Source of the DNA: Platerodrilus igneus
Taxonomy: Eukaryota; Arthropoda; Insecta; Coleoptera; Lycidae
Length of the DNA: 64,000 nt
NCBI GenBank assembly: GCA_036346225.1
Contig: JARFIW010001739.1
Location: 12,131,001 to 12,195,000, forward strand
Direction: 5' to 3'
In this document: positions 22,045-35,060 of the stretch, one piece after another
Position numbering within the stretch: position 1 is the first letter of the stretch
How the letters are laid out: each line of letters opens with the position of its first letter
Notes under the pieces: model-generated
Told to the model about the DNA's origin: nothing
The model's database searches: none
What the model saw: the letters and a program-made list of their open reading frames with translations, nothing else
Translations under genes and position numbers: made by a program

Positions 22045-22925
22045 TCTATTTCACCGATATTCAATGGAATATGTAGGGGGTTAAGCAACCTGCGGATACC
22101 AAGGTCCCCAACACATGGACATTTACCGAATTAGGAATTTTCCACTAAATACTTTCGCACAATCAACATTAGTTAACAATATTGCAAAACCAACACCTGC
22201 AGTTGTTTATAACAATCATCAGGTTTAAGTATAATTATTTCTTTCGTCATTAGGTTTTTCGTCTTGAAACTAGTTGGACGCGTAGCTCCGTTAATTTCTA
22301 TTCTGAGCTGGTATACACATTTCACAGAAATTCCCACAATCTATCGGTGTGCAACAGTCCAACCTAGGTTTACCTCTTCCTCTCTTTTTTTTCTATCTCT
22401 GCTTCTAATATATTCCACACTATTCCCGCATCCATTTGAATGTGACTTATCATTTTATCTCTCCTATTTTTTCACTGTTTTCGACCTATTTCATTCTTCC
22501 CCTACCATTTCTAGAACATGTTTGTACTCAACTTTTTCTGTTCATGATTTCCTCATCATATGTCTGTTGCATCACATTTCAAAGGCTTCTATATTTTTCT
22601 GTTCACTTCTTCTACTGTCTGGTTCACAGTCGTACAATACTGTGCTCCACAAATATACTTTCAGCAATAGTTTCTATGTTTGTTGCCTTTGAACATAATA
22701 GACGCTTTTGCTTGTTAAATACAGCTTTGTGCTAATTTTTATTATATATCTTTTGCGCTTTTCCAATCTTCCTTTTTTTGGCCTCCTAGGTAGTAGAAAT
22801 TCTCAACCTCTTGTAAGCTTTTGTTTCCTATTTGTATTTTAAGTTTTGATTTATTTTCTCCTCTTTTACATACTAGTATTTTAGTTTTATTTTTTGTTAA
22901 CTTATAACGTTTTGCCTTACTAAGG
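22045..22925 (-). mobile_element. LINE A 3' part, inner portion of the split copy
   Basis: Continues the module interrupted at 12754. Reading inward: the spacer with GGGGGTTAAGCAACCTGCGG (22074), a LINE end (CTAGTTGGACGCGTAGCT, about 22270), then the C-terminal RT region to about 22900, whose minus strand gives NKTKILVCKRGENKSKLKI and NFYYLGG. Together with 12297-12754 this is one 5'-truncated LINE A with the usual two-module tail. Confidence 0.82.
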
Positions 22926-22967
22926 GGGCTATTTATAAGGTTTTGCCTTACTAAAGGGCAATTTATT

Positions 22968-23390
22968 GCTCCTATGTAACCAGCTGAAAAGCACAAGGAT
23001 AAATGACGAGGATTTCCAATAGACGTTAAGAGCCCACGGTAAGTTTCGGTGGAAAATGGCTCGTAGATGAGGAAACCTCCAAAGGCTAAGCGGCTAGTCG
23101 AGCTATTTGCTCTGGGTAGAACATGAACTTTGGGTCGGGGTTGGACTGCGACCAAAATATAGTGAATATGGCGCCACCAAATTTTTGTATACAAAGAAGA
23201 CCTTACTTGAGTCTTTTGTATAAGGCGAATGCGGAAACCTTTACTTAAATACCGCTATACAAAATATTACAGAAACACAATCCCTAAAGTTTTCTTACCT
23301 TATGGCTCGATATTGACCTTTAAAGATGCACTGCTACACCTGTAAACAGATTAAAACAAAGCTAGCACAGTTTGTGCATTCATATCAAAA
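22968..23390 (+). repeat. dispersed repeat family X, copy 1
   Basis: It shares long stretches with 53850-54254 (opposite orientation) and part of 59655-59875: CTAAGCGGCTAGTCGAG, ATATGGCGCCACC, AAGGCGAATGCGGAA, GATGCACTGCTAC and CTAGCACAGTTTGTGCATTC. There is no convincing ORF. The class is unknown; it could be a SINE or a small DNA element. Confidence 0.75.
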
Positions 23391-24894
23391 ATTCATAATT
23401 AATTAGAATCAACCTTCATTCATTCCAACTAATAATAATAGTCTTGACCAAAATGAAAATCTATTCCTTCAAGTTGCAGTTAAATTATTTACAAGATATC
23501 TTCTTTAAAAAATTTGATTAAATAATAATAATGAAAAATATGTACATATGTACTTGGTAATAATCAGTATCTCTCAAATTGAATATAGTAGTTTTTACAT
23601 TAATAAGGTTTAGCAAAATTTATACTTGAAAATGATTAAATCTGAGTTTTTGAATAATTAAATTTATATTACAACTTTATTTGGTCTTGGTAGTACTACT
23701 TGGACCTCACATTCTATGGCAAAATATTTCAATTATTATTTAATGAAATGCAAAATGTTACAATTTAGTTCTCTAAGATAAAATAATTTGTAATTCAAAT
23801 AATCGCTTTAATTTTCGTTAAATCTGAAAGTTAACCTTTTCTCTTTTTATATCGACATCTGCCGTTTTTTGTTAGTACTAATGCAAAGACTAAAAATGAA
23901 ACTTTATAGATTCCTTTCACCAAAGTGTAAAAATAACTTGTTTGTCATTCACATAATGAGCTAGGAAATTTCCACGTGAACAAACAAAACTTTTTTGTCT
24001 ACTATGCCAAATGCTACAGCGGACGTATAAGAAAACAATTTACATACCAGATGTTAATCCATCGGAAAAATACTTGCTAGGTATAAGGACCATACCCGGA
24101 ATAATAGTTAATAATTTATAATCCTCTTGTTTCAGCAATTACAAATTAGAAATTTCCATTACCACACAAACCAATCAGCTGGATACCGAAAATCCAACAA
24201 GACATCACGTGCGTCCACATCAAATAATTGAAGCACGCCAGATTGACTTCCATACAAGGTTAAATTTTAAATAGTTACCAATAAATTTTCATTGCTTGCC
24301 AAATAAATTTTATATATTTCTCAAATTAAGGAAAGCTGCTTAAATTAATGTAAGCTGTTTAAGTTATATACTTTACACAAGTTGCACCAGTTATCCATAT
24401 TATACAAGTTACCTAAAATGCATGTTAACCTAAAGCCATTTAAACAATTTAACGTCCCGTCTAATGCGAACTAATACCAACCAAGCGTGGACATAAAATG
24501 AGCTTCGCCGAGACAATTTCATCTTGAAAACGACTTTTTAATCTTTTGGTGCTTCCAACACGTGGTCTGCAACAACGTCAAGTTCCTTGATTTAAAGAAC
24601 AATTGACTTTACACAACGACAGTTCAGTTGGAAATGATTCATTGACGTATGTTGCAGTCTGACAACAGTTATGATTTTACAATCATCAAAAGGAGGAAGC
24701 TCTTCCAGTGACGCTAACAAATTGCATTTTCTGTCACCGCTTAGTTTAAAATTTTATACTCTCAAATCGAAAGCTTATGTTGTATTCAACAATATATAAT
24801 ATTTATCACGTAGATTGTGTAGCGTTATTATATTTAAGATGACTATTAATGAATTAAATAAATTAGATATTTGTGAAAATATTGCCAGAAAATA
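23391..24894. other. no gene seen
   Basis: AT-rich, with no recognisable protein or repeat. Confidence 0.5.
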
Positions 24895-26530
24895 AAATCG
24901 TTACAAACTTTCATACCGTACTTCTCTGTTAGAAGTATTTCCATTTATTAATCCTTCCTTGCTAGACGCTAATACTGCTATATGTATCCTGTGAAAATCT
25001 AAACATATACATTTTTGTCCCTGCATAATAATACCAAATATCTTCCTGTGTTTGAGAGTATTCATTCTAACTTCATTGTACAAATTAAAAATTAACGTGA
25101 ATAGGGAAGATCCCTGTCTCATCCCTTGATTAATATATTTTTTTCTACGTTCCTGCTCTAATTCGATTACCCCTGTTTATTATTTATATAAGCTATGTAC
25201 TATATTCGTCCATCCATAAAACTCATTTCAATCTTTTTGAGTATTTCGAACATTTTTTCCATTTTACAATGTCAAATGCCTTTTCCAGATCTACAAACCC
25301 TGTATATACGCATTCCCCTTTTTCTATCGTTTTCTCCATTATCACCCTCAGAGCTGAAATAGCTTCCCTTGTTCTCATGTTTCGTCTGAACCCAAATTGA
25401 TCTTCTCCTAGTATTTCTTCAGCACGTTTTGCCATCCGTCTTTGTACAATTTTAGTTAATATCTTTGACACACGTGCTGTCAAATCGTATTGTTCGAAAA
25501 TTTTCAGATCTATCTGCACCTCTCTTTAGTATAGTGACTATGATGGTATGTTTGAAATATTGAGTTGTCTTGCCTGTTTAACACATATAGCTTACAAGTT
25601 GAAAGGAAGTTTTGATATTGCCTTGCCTGTCCAGCGGTTTTAGAGTTTCTGCATGCACTTTATCTATACCCGATGTCATGCCATTGTTCAGGCCTTTTAA
25701 TGCTAATTCAAACTCATCTCTAAGTATAGGATATCCAAAGTCATTTTTTTCAATGTCTGATTACGGTGCTAGTGCTGTTAATTCTTGCCCTGCTTATAAT
25801 TCCCCATACTTTTTCGCCATTTAACCTTTCTCTACATTTTGTATAATGATGTCACCTTCCGCGGCAGTTATATTCTTACTATCCAGCTTTATATCTTTAA
25901 AATTCATTCTAATTAGTTTGTATGCTTCTTCTGTTTTTCCTATTTCCATTTGAGTCTATACCTCTTGGAAGTTTTCGTCAATCCCTCGTTATCTAGCTTT
26001 TCTGCATTTGCGAATAATTTTCCATCTTATGGCTTTGTATTTCTGTTTTCCTGCTTTGCCTGGTCTGTTTTGTATTTTCGTCTTTTTTCTATTAATTTTA
26101 TTTATACCCCAGAATATCCCTGGCCGCCATGTCTAAGCCGGGTTTAATGTTATTCCATTCTGTTTCTGCTTCCTTAGTATCCAAAATTTTCCTGATATCA
26201 TTCAGCAATTTATTTGATTTTTATTCGAATATTTCGTGGATATTTTTATCTTTTAGTTTCTTAAAGTTAAAGTGCCTTTCTCCGTTCCTTGTTTTTCAAA
26301 TTTTTAAATTTAAGGCCTTCATAATTACGATGTTGTGGCCAGTGTGTTTCTGCTTCTGTGTAGTTTTTACAGTTCTTTACTGATTCCTAAACCAATGTCT
26401 AACAAGAATGCAATCTATTTGATATCTTCCTACATCTCCTGGCATTTTCCACCTGTTCCGTCTCTAGCATGATGTTGAAATAATGTGTTTGTGATGGTTA
26501 AATCGTTTTTGTCGCAAAAACTCTACCAGC
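24895..26530 (-). mobile_element. LINE A, 5'-truncated copy with RT and endonuclease remnants
   Basis: On the minus strand, from right to left: the end of the endonuclease (RWKMPGDVGRYQIDCILV, about 26440), the linker, then RT (LTARVSKILTKIVQRRMAKR, EDQFGFRRNMRTREA, FVDLEKAFDIVKWKK at 25519-25223) and the region of motif C near 24985. There the usual FRFADD reads FRFSQD, which damages the catalytic box. Frameshifts are frequent. Neither end carries an obvious target duplication. Confidence 0.85.
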
Positions 26531-26985
26531 CTGGAGACTGTTTCAATTCCGGAACGTTTTACCCCATGGGATACTAGCATTTTAAATAATTATTGCTTTT
26601 TGTTTTTGAAGAGACACAAATGGTGTCCCCAAAGATAATTTAAATATGTGTCATTCCTAACATTGAGTTGCAGTACGTTGGTACTCGAACTCTTTTTATA
26701 AAATATTTTTGGTACAGTCTTAAATTCTTTTTGGGCGTTGTGTTTATTGTCAAGGGGCTTCTGCATCTTCCCTCAAGGTTAATTCATTTTCGAGTATTTT
26801 TAAACATGCGATGGTGCCTTGTTCCTTTTAATGTTTTTGAGTTATCATATTCAGCACCTGCCCAAACTGGTGCCCTGCTGTGAATTTATATACCAGCTAT
26901 TTGTTGGTGCGTTAACTCGGGCAGTTCATCCACCTGAAGCATGTTTTATATCACGCACGACCACATACACCAGGAAAAGCTATAG
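26531..26985. other. no gene seen
   Basis: AT-rich. The open run at 26668-26883 shows no recognisable domain. Confidence 0.45.
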
Positions 26986-26989
26986 TACT

Positions 26990-27560
26990 AAGAATCTGAG
27001 TTGTAGCTAGTGTATAAATGACACAAGCATATTTAAGTGTTATAACTACTTCACGCTCAGTAGGGCTATACTAATGTGTAAAAAATTAAGAAAAAACCAA
27101 TTCAAAATCATTTGTGCTTCAGAGTTGAAGTTGAATGCAAAGTGGGCCCAAGCACATTAAAGTGCTATAACTACTAAATTGTGGTACAGCTGTCTTACAG
27201 TGTGAAGCATGAGAAAGCACTAACAAAGCACTAAGAAAAATATGCAAATTTATTTGTGCTTCTGTGTTGTAGCTAAGCATAGTGTTATTAACAACACTTG
27301 AAAGTGCTCTAACACGTAATAGTTGGTATGGCTATTTTCGGAGTGAGACACCTAGTACGCACTAACGCAGCACTAACAAAACCAATGCAAAGTTGTTTGT
27401 ACTTCTGAGGTGTGGTTAAGTGCGAAGTTGGGTACATTACTTTTATGTAATATAACTATTATTAGTGAGGTTGCTTTACTGTATGAAGCACTATAAAGCA
27501 CTAGCACAAATCATACGAAATCGTTTGGATCTGAGTTGTGGCTAAGTGCGAAGTTAGCCA
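26990..27560 (+). repeat. degenerate ~140 bp tandem repeat, about four units
   Basis: Units start near 26990, 27119, 27262 and 27405, with a partial fifth from 27531. Each contains variants of GAGTTGTAGCTAAGTGCGAAG, AAGTGCTATAACTACT, TACAGTGTGAAGCA, AAAGCACTAACAAAGCACTA and TTTGTGCTTC. The units are diverged, so the array is old. Confidence 0.8.
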
Positions 27561-30030
27561 TAGGTCCTGTGAAATATTGTATCATTTTTTTTATGCCTAT
27601 AAAAGCATATATTGTTTAGTTATTTTATATACTGCAACGTCTATTCAGACAAATAATTAATTTCACAATATTAATTAATGTTCAGAAATGTACCGTAGTG
27701 CCCAATCACGAGTCGTATAATATTTAAAAAAGATATAGACACATTCGTTAAACGATGCTTGTTTGAACAGTACTTGATGACAGACGACTTTTATTCGTCG
27801 AGTTAATTTTGTCGATTGAGTACCAGTCGCTCTCGGCCTTTAGCTGCGAAAAGAAGTAACATGGGTTTTACAAGGGTCCGAGCCAGCGATTTGCGTGTAG
27901 CCAAAAACGCGGCAGTGCTTTCCAGTGCTAAAAGCACTTGAGTTTTTTTGTTTCTGTTAACGGTAAGCAAGCAAAATTAGTTATTAAGATAAACTAAATA
28001 ATTTTATTGCAACGCTAGTTGCATATCCCTCAAATCAATATATATGTATATTTAAATGAAACTATTAAGTCTTAATAACTATTGTTACATTGTATAATTG
28101 AAGAACATATAATAAAAGGTTAATGAAAGTTCATAAACCAGACGTGAGAACGGAAACGGTTACTTTGTATTCCAGACGTAATATGATACTGCAGGTGCAG
28201 GTCACAGTAGGTTTTAAGACTGCAATTACTAGAATTAAAATTATTCAAATGTAATACTTTGTATTGTATCGAGAAATAGCAGACATGATATCTGCGCTTC
28301 CCACAAAATGATGTAAGAGCAGGGATAGCATAAACACCCTCAGAAGCCCAAGATAACCAGTCAGTCTCGAGCTTCATAACCTATACATTGTTGGTTGTTC
28401 AAGCTACTCACCCTAGTTTTAATTAAATTTAATTAGTAAATAGTGATTTTGAATAATTTTGATTTAAAATGTTAATGAACATAACGTATCAATATTTAAA
28501 ACTAATTGTAATTTCTGTATAAATAAATTTGATAGAAGAGTTTTTTGGAAGAAAAGCTTTTTTAAAAAGAAGCTCCAAAACCTATCTCGCTCACTTAATT
28601 ATCTCACCTTATGATATCACTTAATATCATTCTGTTATATCAATTAGCAATAAAACTTAAAGATGTCAATTTAATAGCTCGCTTTATTGAATAATCTATT
28701 TTATGGATAAATTTACTTTAATTGATTTATTTCGACAGATCACTTTATCAGTTCATGTAAATGTAATTCAGTTTAATGGCTCCCTTCAATGGCTCTCTTA
28801 AATTTTTAATTCATCAAGAGCTCAAGAAAAAAAGTTCAACTTTAAATTTAGAAGGTTATACGTAGCCTCATCTGTAAAAAAAATTTGTTTAACAATATTT
28901 ACACTTTTGTGAAATGCAGATGTGGAAAGTCCAGTGACGTAAGTTGTTTGGTGAGGAATCGAAAGCTGGAACATGTGGTAACATCAATCTATCGTTTGTA
29001 ATGACATTTTCACGTACGATCAACTAGCAAGGTAAGCGACTAGCTTAAGGATTTGACCTGTAAACAGCTGTTTCCAAATAACTTGTGTATGAAGTAAATG
29101 CTTAAATTTAAAATAGTAACGTTGGACTTAAAATTGTATGACGAGGAATTAAGGGAATTTTACTGTTTGAATATAGTTATATTACCTAAATTACTGCTCA
29201 TGTTAAAAGTCGCTACGTATTTCTTAGGATTATTAATTTCATTAAGTAAACTTAAAAAGGGGATGTTCATTCAAGTCAAGTAATACCAAAAATTAATGAT
29301 AAAGATTATTTTTATTTTGCATTGAGTTCATAATAAATAATTGTAAACCAAGGTAAACAGATTTGTGCATTTTGGATAAAAACTTTGAGGTTATGTTTAG
29401 ATCATTATTGAGATTATTAAATATTTTTATATTTACGTATTGAAGTCTAAAAGATTAGACCACATCATTATAATACATCTTTGTATATGAATTTTAGAAT
29501 AAAAAAAGATAAATTCAATTAAAGAACAATTGTTTGAGTTAGTGAAACAACTGTTTTATTTTGAACAAGTGCGTCTAAATGTAAGGAAAATAAGCTAAAA
29601 GAGTATAGATCTTCTTTTATAAAGCGTAAGGTTATTGGCTGTGACTCAGTTATGAAGTACTGAAAGAGCGCTCCTAAAAAGCTTGATATTTAAATTTCCT
29701 TTTAATATTTATGTTTAAATTTCAGAAATTAATAGTAAATCTTTTTCTCTTTACTGTATAAGGTAGGAAGAGTGCATCTCTTTTGTCCTTCGTTTGTTCT
29801 AATAACATTATTATCTTTCATATCCTGCGTTCTCGCAATAAAAGCGATATTCCCCTTGAGGATTTCCAAGTTCTCCTTCAGGGTACCCTTGCTTTATTAA
29901 ACCTAGGACTTGGTGGCGCCCCCCTGCACCCTTTAATTATTGTAGTAATGAGTCGGTTCCAAAAAAAAAAAATCGTGTTGTAAAACCCATGGCTATTCCT
30001 CATAAGCTCTACCCGAGGAATAGACCCACC
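27561..30030. other. no gene seen
   Basis: AT-rich. Includes short open runs at 28120-28377 and 29783-29983 without recognisable domains. Confidence 0.45.
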
Positions 30031-30086
30031 TCTAGCTCAGCCGGAAGACTGTCGATTTCCCTTCATTGTAAGGGGATCGAAAACCA
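30031..30086 (+). other. tRNA-like relic (A-box and B-box resemblance)
   Basis: TAGCTCAGCCGGA (30033-30045) resembles a tRNA A box and GGATCGAAAACC (30074-30085) a B box, about 41 bp apart. The arms do not pair well and no anticodon can be assigned. It could be a decayed tRNA gene or SINE head, or chance. Confidence 0.25.
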
Positions 30087-30116
30087 AGGTACAAAAAAGG
30101 TACCCAAGGTAGTTTC

Positions 30117-30225
30117 AATATTATCACTACTTAGTGATGGGTGTTTCCCATGTGAAGCACAGAAGCACTAATGAAACCACTAAGAAACAAAATGTACCAA
30201 ATTATTTATGCTACGTAGTTGGAAT
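30117..30225 (+). repeat. single monomer of the ~140 bp repeat
   Basis: CATGTGAAGCACAGAAGCACTAATGAAACCACTAAG and TATTTATGCT match the core of the 26990-27560 units, about 2.5 kb away. Confidence 0.6.
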
Positions 30226-30235
30226 TTAATTCACG

Positions 30236-32299
30236 AGGCTGATACCGAATTATTCATTTTAATTCACGGTTGAACGGAAAGTAGGACTTGGGGAATCGAT
30301 GTTGAATATAATACAGATAACTATAATACTTTGGGACTTGATTATCCTTTTCTAATACTCAATTTCTTTAATTTTCCTTTTTCTGGAATGACATCGCCGA
30401 AAGAACAACTTTAAACAATTAACACCTATCGTGTATTCCGTTCTTTCTTAAACTATTTTCAGCTGTTCTCAGTTTAGAAAGCCATTAAACGTGCAAATGC
30501 ATAAATATGTTATACGACTGAATATTTAAATTAATAATTCATTTTAAACCAGAACTGTCTTAAGAAATAATTAATGAAAGCGTCTGAAACTTTTCGCTTA
30601 TATAATTTCGTAAGTGAAATGCAGCAAAACAATTTGCCGAAGATGAAGACGTGCTGTAAGTTTTAGAGCACCAGGTTGTTTTGCCACGTTTCTTGCTGGC
30701 GCGTTTTTAGTTTTAAATAAATTACTAGAAAAAGATAAAACAAACAAGAAGCTGAAATGTCTTAGTTAGAATTAATTAAAGCAAGAGCAGGCACAGATTT
30801 TTGTTTTTTGTGCCCTAATTGAATTAAGTTTCTAAATCGTGTTAAGATGTATAAACTCTGAAAATTTACATCTCGCTTCCCTACAATTTACACAGAATAT
30901 AGGAAGTTGAGCGTTTTGTTACGAAAGCACACGTGTAAACATTACCGCAGCAGATATAAAAAAAGTGTCCTGGAGATATTTATAAGGAAATATTTCTCTA
31001 ATGACCATCGTTTATAAAGAACGCAGTACAGCATGTCAAGGGCTGTGAAAATATAGATGATATAATTCTCCTGGCGAAAATAAAATTTGTGTTTCACGTA
31101 TTTTACCGGAATTGTATTCGGTGTATTTCACAGTGACTCATGCGCTGTTATATACCATTCCCCCACGACAATTTTGTCTAGAATCGTTTTATTACTCTCG
31201 GTTATTCTTTCACATATACAAAAAAAGGTTTTACTAACCGTATTAGGGAACTTCTTAATCGGACTTGTCTGTCTTAAATAAAATGAATTCCAAATGTACA
31301 AATTTAAAGTCACTTTCAAAGATTGTTTAAAAAGTTGAAAAGCCTTTCATAAAGAATTCAATTTTATTTGATGTTTGATCCTGAAATTACTTTAAAAAAA
31401 TATGACTAGTAAACAAAATTTCAGCGTGCAACGTTCTATTCAACACGTACGCAATGGCCACCGACAACGTCGGTTGAACCGAAGATTCTAGGTTTTTCTT
31501 ATATATGGAATTGTCCGGTATACGGTCAATGCTTCAGATGGATAAAACGTTGCTTACCGTACCAACCACTAGCTTGAAGTTCAATTCACGAAAGGGCACA
31601 CGTTTGGGCGTGGGTTGATTATGATAACTCAAAAAAATTAAAAGAAAAAAGGCGCCACCGCAAGTCTAACATACTCAAAAATATAGTACCATTGAGGTGA
31701 GATGCAGAACCCCCTCAAACAACAAATATATGTTTCACCAATAACGTACAAAAAATATATTGCAAAAATAGTCTTGAGTATCAACGTACTATAATTCTAT
31801 GTTAGGGTCGACTCTGAAGAAAAAATCTAGTAATCATTTAAAAATACAAAAGCGATAAATTGTAGATACACTTCATATAACACAAAAGTATAAAATGTTG
31901 TACTTTAATAGTATTCACAAATCTCTCTCAAGAGAACTATAATCATGTCAGGTATTTTGACAAACACAGATCTAGTCACCATCAACAAAATTCAAAACTT
32001 TATCTTAAATATTTTCAAGTTGAATAAGTAATGTATTAATGTTACTCTTCTAATTAAGTTATGAACTTTTTATAAGTATACTCTGTATATTCTTTTTGAT
32101 ATAAATAAAAGATTAATCCAATTAAACGTTATATTGGTGATTCAAAGTTCGGTTAAACAAAAGTCCACTTCTTAGATTCATAAACTCTGCTATGTTTAAA
32201 AATGCTTTCGTTGAGAAAATATCTCAAAATTTAAACACATGAATTTACTTTTAGGACCAAACAACAGTACCAGTATTTGTTCACATATGTTTATTTTCC
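30236..32299. other. no gene seen
   Basis: AT-rich, no recognisable element. Confidence 0.5.
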
Positions 32300-32639
32300 C
32301 ATTCCAAATGGACCTGCACCTTGAAGAAGTTCTACATTACTACAACGGATGGAATAGCCTGTGCGTTCCAGTGATTTAAAGAGTCAAACTACAAGTTCAA
32401 CCAAAATAGTAGGGTGTTTAGTGAGGAACCAGACTAAGACCCCCGAAAGAGGGCTGCGGCTGTTTAGGTATTTAGATTAACAGATACCATTGGAGTCGGT
32501 ATGGCATTCTAAGACACACCACCACTTTCCTCCCAAATCCACACCGTACATAAATTGTTTTAAATTATGATGGCATACTCTGGGGTAAAAGATTCCGGTA
32601 TTCCGATAGGGGACTACTTCAGAGTATGTGATCGCAAAA

Positions 32640-33480
32640 GTTTAAAGGAAGAACAGGGAACATTTTGCGAATCGGAGTGTGGAATGTCTGAAATATGAAG
32701 CAAGTAGGTAAGCTAGCAAACTTGAAAATTTAAATGAATAAGTTAGCATTAGACATAATGGGGATCAGCGAAGTTCGCTGGCCAGAGGCGGGGATTTTTG
32801 AAGCGGAGACTTTAGGGTAATTTACACAGGATCAGAAGAAAGAAATTCGGGTGTGGAGATAGGTATGAGCAAAAAGATAGGACACTGTATATAAAACTAC
32901 TTGCAAAAGAATGAACGAGTACGCGCGTTTAAATTTAAATTTAAACCGGTTAATACTGTAATAATACAAGTATACATGTCCCCTCTAGCTACAGTAAGGA
33001 GGAAGTAAAAGCGATCTACGAAGATATTGAAGACGTACTAAGGTACATAAAAGGACATGCAAATTTAATAATTACGAGGGATTTTTATGCAATGGGAGAT
33101 CAGGATAGGAAAGTAGCGCTAGTAAGTTTATTTAGTATAGGCACGAGAAATGACAAGGGAAATAGGCTGGTAAAATTTTGCGACATGAACAATTTAATCG
33201 TTACAAACACATTATTTCAACATCATGCTAGAAGATGATACACATGGAAAAGAGCAGAAGATATAAGAAGAAATCAAATGGATTACATTCTTGTTTAGGA
33301 ATCAAGTAATGGACTGTAGAAGCTACCCAGGAGCAGATATAGACACTAACCATAACATCGTAATTATGAAGGCCACTCTTAAATTTAAAAATTTGAAAAA
33401 AAAGAAATGGAAAAAACACTTTGACCTTGAGAAACTAAAAGATAAAGATATCCACGAAAGATTCGAGATTACATAAATTG
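32640..33480 (+). pseudogene. LINE A copy 2 APE-type endonuclease
   Basis: ILRIGVWNV (about 32660), GISEVRWPEAG (about 32760), ARHYTWK/YQMDYILV equivalents (about 33235-33300) and DIDTNHNIV (about 33340) can be followed through shifted frames. The last motif keeps His but has Asn in place of the Asp of SDHN, the reverse of copy 1. The GDFNA motif reads RDFYA (about 33080). It is dead. Confidence 0.82.
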
Positions 33481-33499
33481 CTGAAAGATACCGGAAAAT

Positions 33500-34845
33500 T
33501 TTCTTATACTAAGGAAGCAGAAACAGAATGGAATAATATTAGATCCAGCTTAGACATGGCAGTCAGAGATATTCTGGGATATACACAAAAAGGAAATAAA
33601 AACCATGGATAACAAAGGATATCCTGAATTTCATAGATGAGAGACGAAAATACAAAAATAGGTCAGAGGAAGCAGGAAAAGAGAAATACAAGCCATAAAG
33701 TGGGAAATTATTCGCAATGCGGGAAAACTAAAGAAAATGATTTAAAGAAAAGAGCAAAAAGATAGAAACTAAGATGGAAGACGAAGCATACAAACCAATT
33801 AGAATGAATTTTAAGGATATAAATCCTTATAGCAAAAATGTAAGGGACGCGGGAGGAAACGTCATTTTATAAAATGTAGAGAAAGTGGTTAGATGGCAAG
33901 GGCATGAGAGGAACTAACAGCATTGGAACAGGAATCAGATATTGAAAAGGATGAATTGGGGTACCATATACTTAGATATGAATTTGAATTAGCATTAAAG
34001 GGTCTGAAAAATGGTAAGGCGCCGGGGACAGCTAACTTGCAAGCAGAAATTCTAAAAGCCGCTGAACAAGCCGTAACAGAACGTCTCTTCTAACTTGTAA
34101 GCTATATGTATGAGACAGACGAGATACCCAAAGATTTCAAACGTAACATCATAGTCACTATACCAAAAAAGGGAGACCCGGATAGATGTGAAAATTTTCG
34201 AACAATAAGTTTGACAGCACACGTGTCAAAAATATTAACTAGAATTGTACAAAGACGAATGGAATATCGAGTTGAAGAAATACTAGGAGAAGATCAATTA
34301 GAGTTTAGGCGAAACAAGATACCACGGATGGCTATTTCAGCTCTGAGGGTGATAATGGAGAGAACAATAAAAAAAGGGGAAAGCGTGCACATAGAGTTTG
34401 TAGATCTGGAAAAAGCATTCGACAATGGAAAATGGAAAAAAAATGTTCGAAATACTCAAAAAGATTGAAATGAGTTTTATTATGGATGGACGAATATAGT
34501 ACATAGCTTATATAAATAGTAAACAGGGGTAATCGAATTAGAGCTTTAGGAATAGACGGATCGTACATAGCTTATACAAAGACCAAACAGCTGTAATAGA
34601 ATTAGATCAGGAACGAAGAGAAGTAACTATTAGAAAAAAATGAAACAAGGATGTACCCTATCCCCATTAGTTTTTAACTTGTGCATCGAAGAGGCAATGA
34701 ATACTGTCAAATGCGGGAAGATTTTTGTGATTAATACGCAGGGATAAAAGATTTATATGTTTAGATTTGCAGATGATATAGCGGTATTAACATCTAGCAA
34801 AGAAGAGTTAAAAGCTGTTCTTAATGAAATGCAAACAGTGCTAAC
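33500..34845 (+). pseudogene. LINE A copy 2 reverse transcriptase
   Basis: The best open part is 34106-34468: KDFKRNIIVTIPKKGDPDRC, LTAHVSKILTRIVQRRMEYR, EDQLEFRRNKIPRMAISALR and FVDLEKAFDNGKW (motif A intact). It then shifts frame. Motif C survives near 34755 as FRFADDIAVLTSSKEE, which shows the family's normal sequence and what copy 1 has lost. Around 34490-34590 a short stretch with ATAGTACATAGCTTATA is duplicated. Confidence 0.85.
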
Positions 34846-35060
34846 AGCGAGATAGGATGATAGGCCACATGAGAGAATATTGCGAAATATATTAGAAACA
34901 GAGATATGAAAAAAAAGAGGTAGAAGTACCTAGATTAGACTATTGCACAGAGTCAGTGAAAAATGTAGGCTGTGGGAATTTCAGGGGAATGTGCAGGCTA
35001 GCTTAAAATAGAAATCATGGAGGTACGCGTCCAACCAGTTCCAAGATGGAAAACCTTATA

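Larger units (their letters stand above)
32300..35060 (+). mobile_element. LINE A copy 2, near full length but decayed
   Basis: It starts with the same leader as copy 1 (CATTCCAAATGGACCTGCAC) and follows it through endonuclease, RT and 3' end (ACGCGTCCAACCAGTTCC, about 35020). Parts of the RT C-terminal region present in copy 1 are missing between about 34845 and 34860, where the sequence jumps from the thumb region to GAGATAGGATGATAGGCCACAT. Confidence 0.87.

Noticed and set aside
22264..22735. Overlapping hydrophobic open frames on the plus strand that could suggest membrane proteins
   Set aside because: Antisense of LINE A C-terminal RT; purine-rich LINE sense strands give Phe/Leu/Ser-rich antisense frames.
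26990..27560. CRISPR-like array
   Set aside because: Units are ~140 bp, diverged throughout and lack constant repeats with unique spacers; the organism is a eukaryote.
28120..28377. Minus-strand 85-residue frame as a small gene
   Set aside because: No recognised domain; the surrounding DNA shows no gene structure.
30031..30086. Possible functional tRNA gene
   Set aside because: The acceptor and D stems do not pair and no anticodon loop can be drawn; kept only as a tRNA-like relic.
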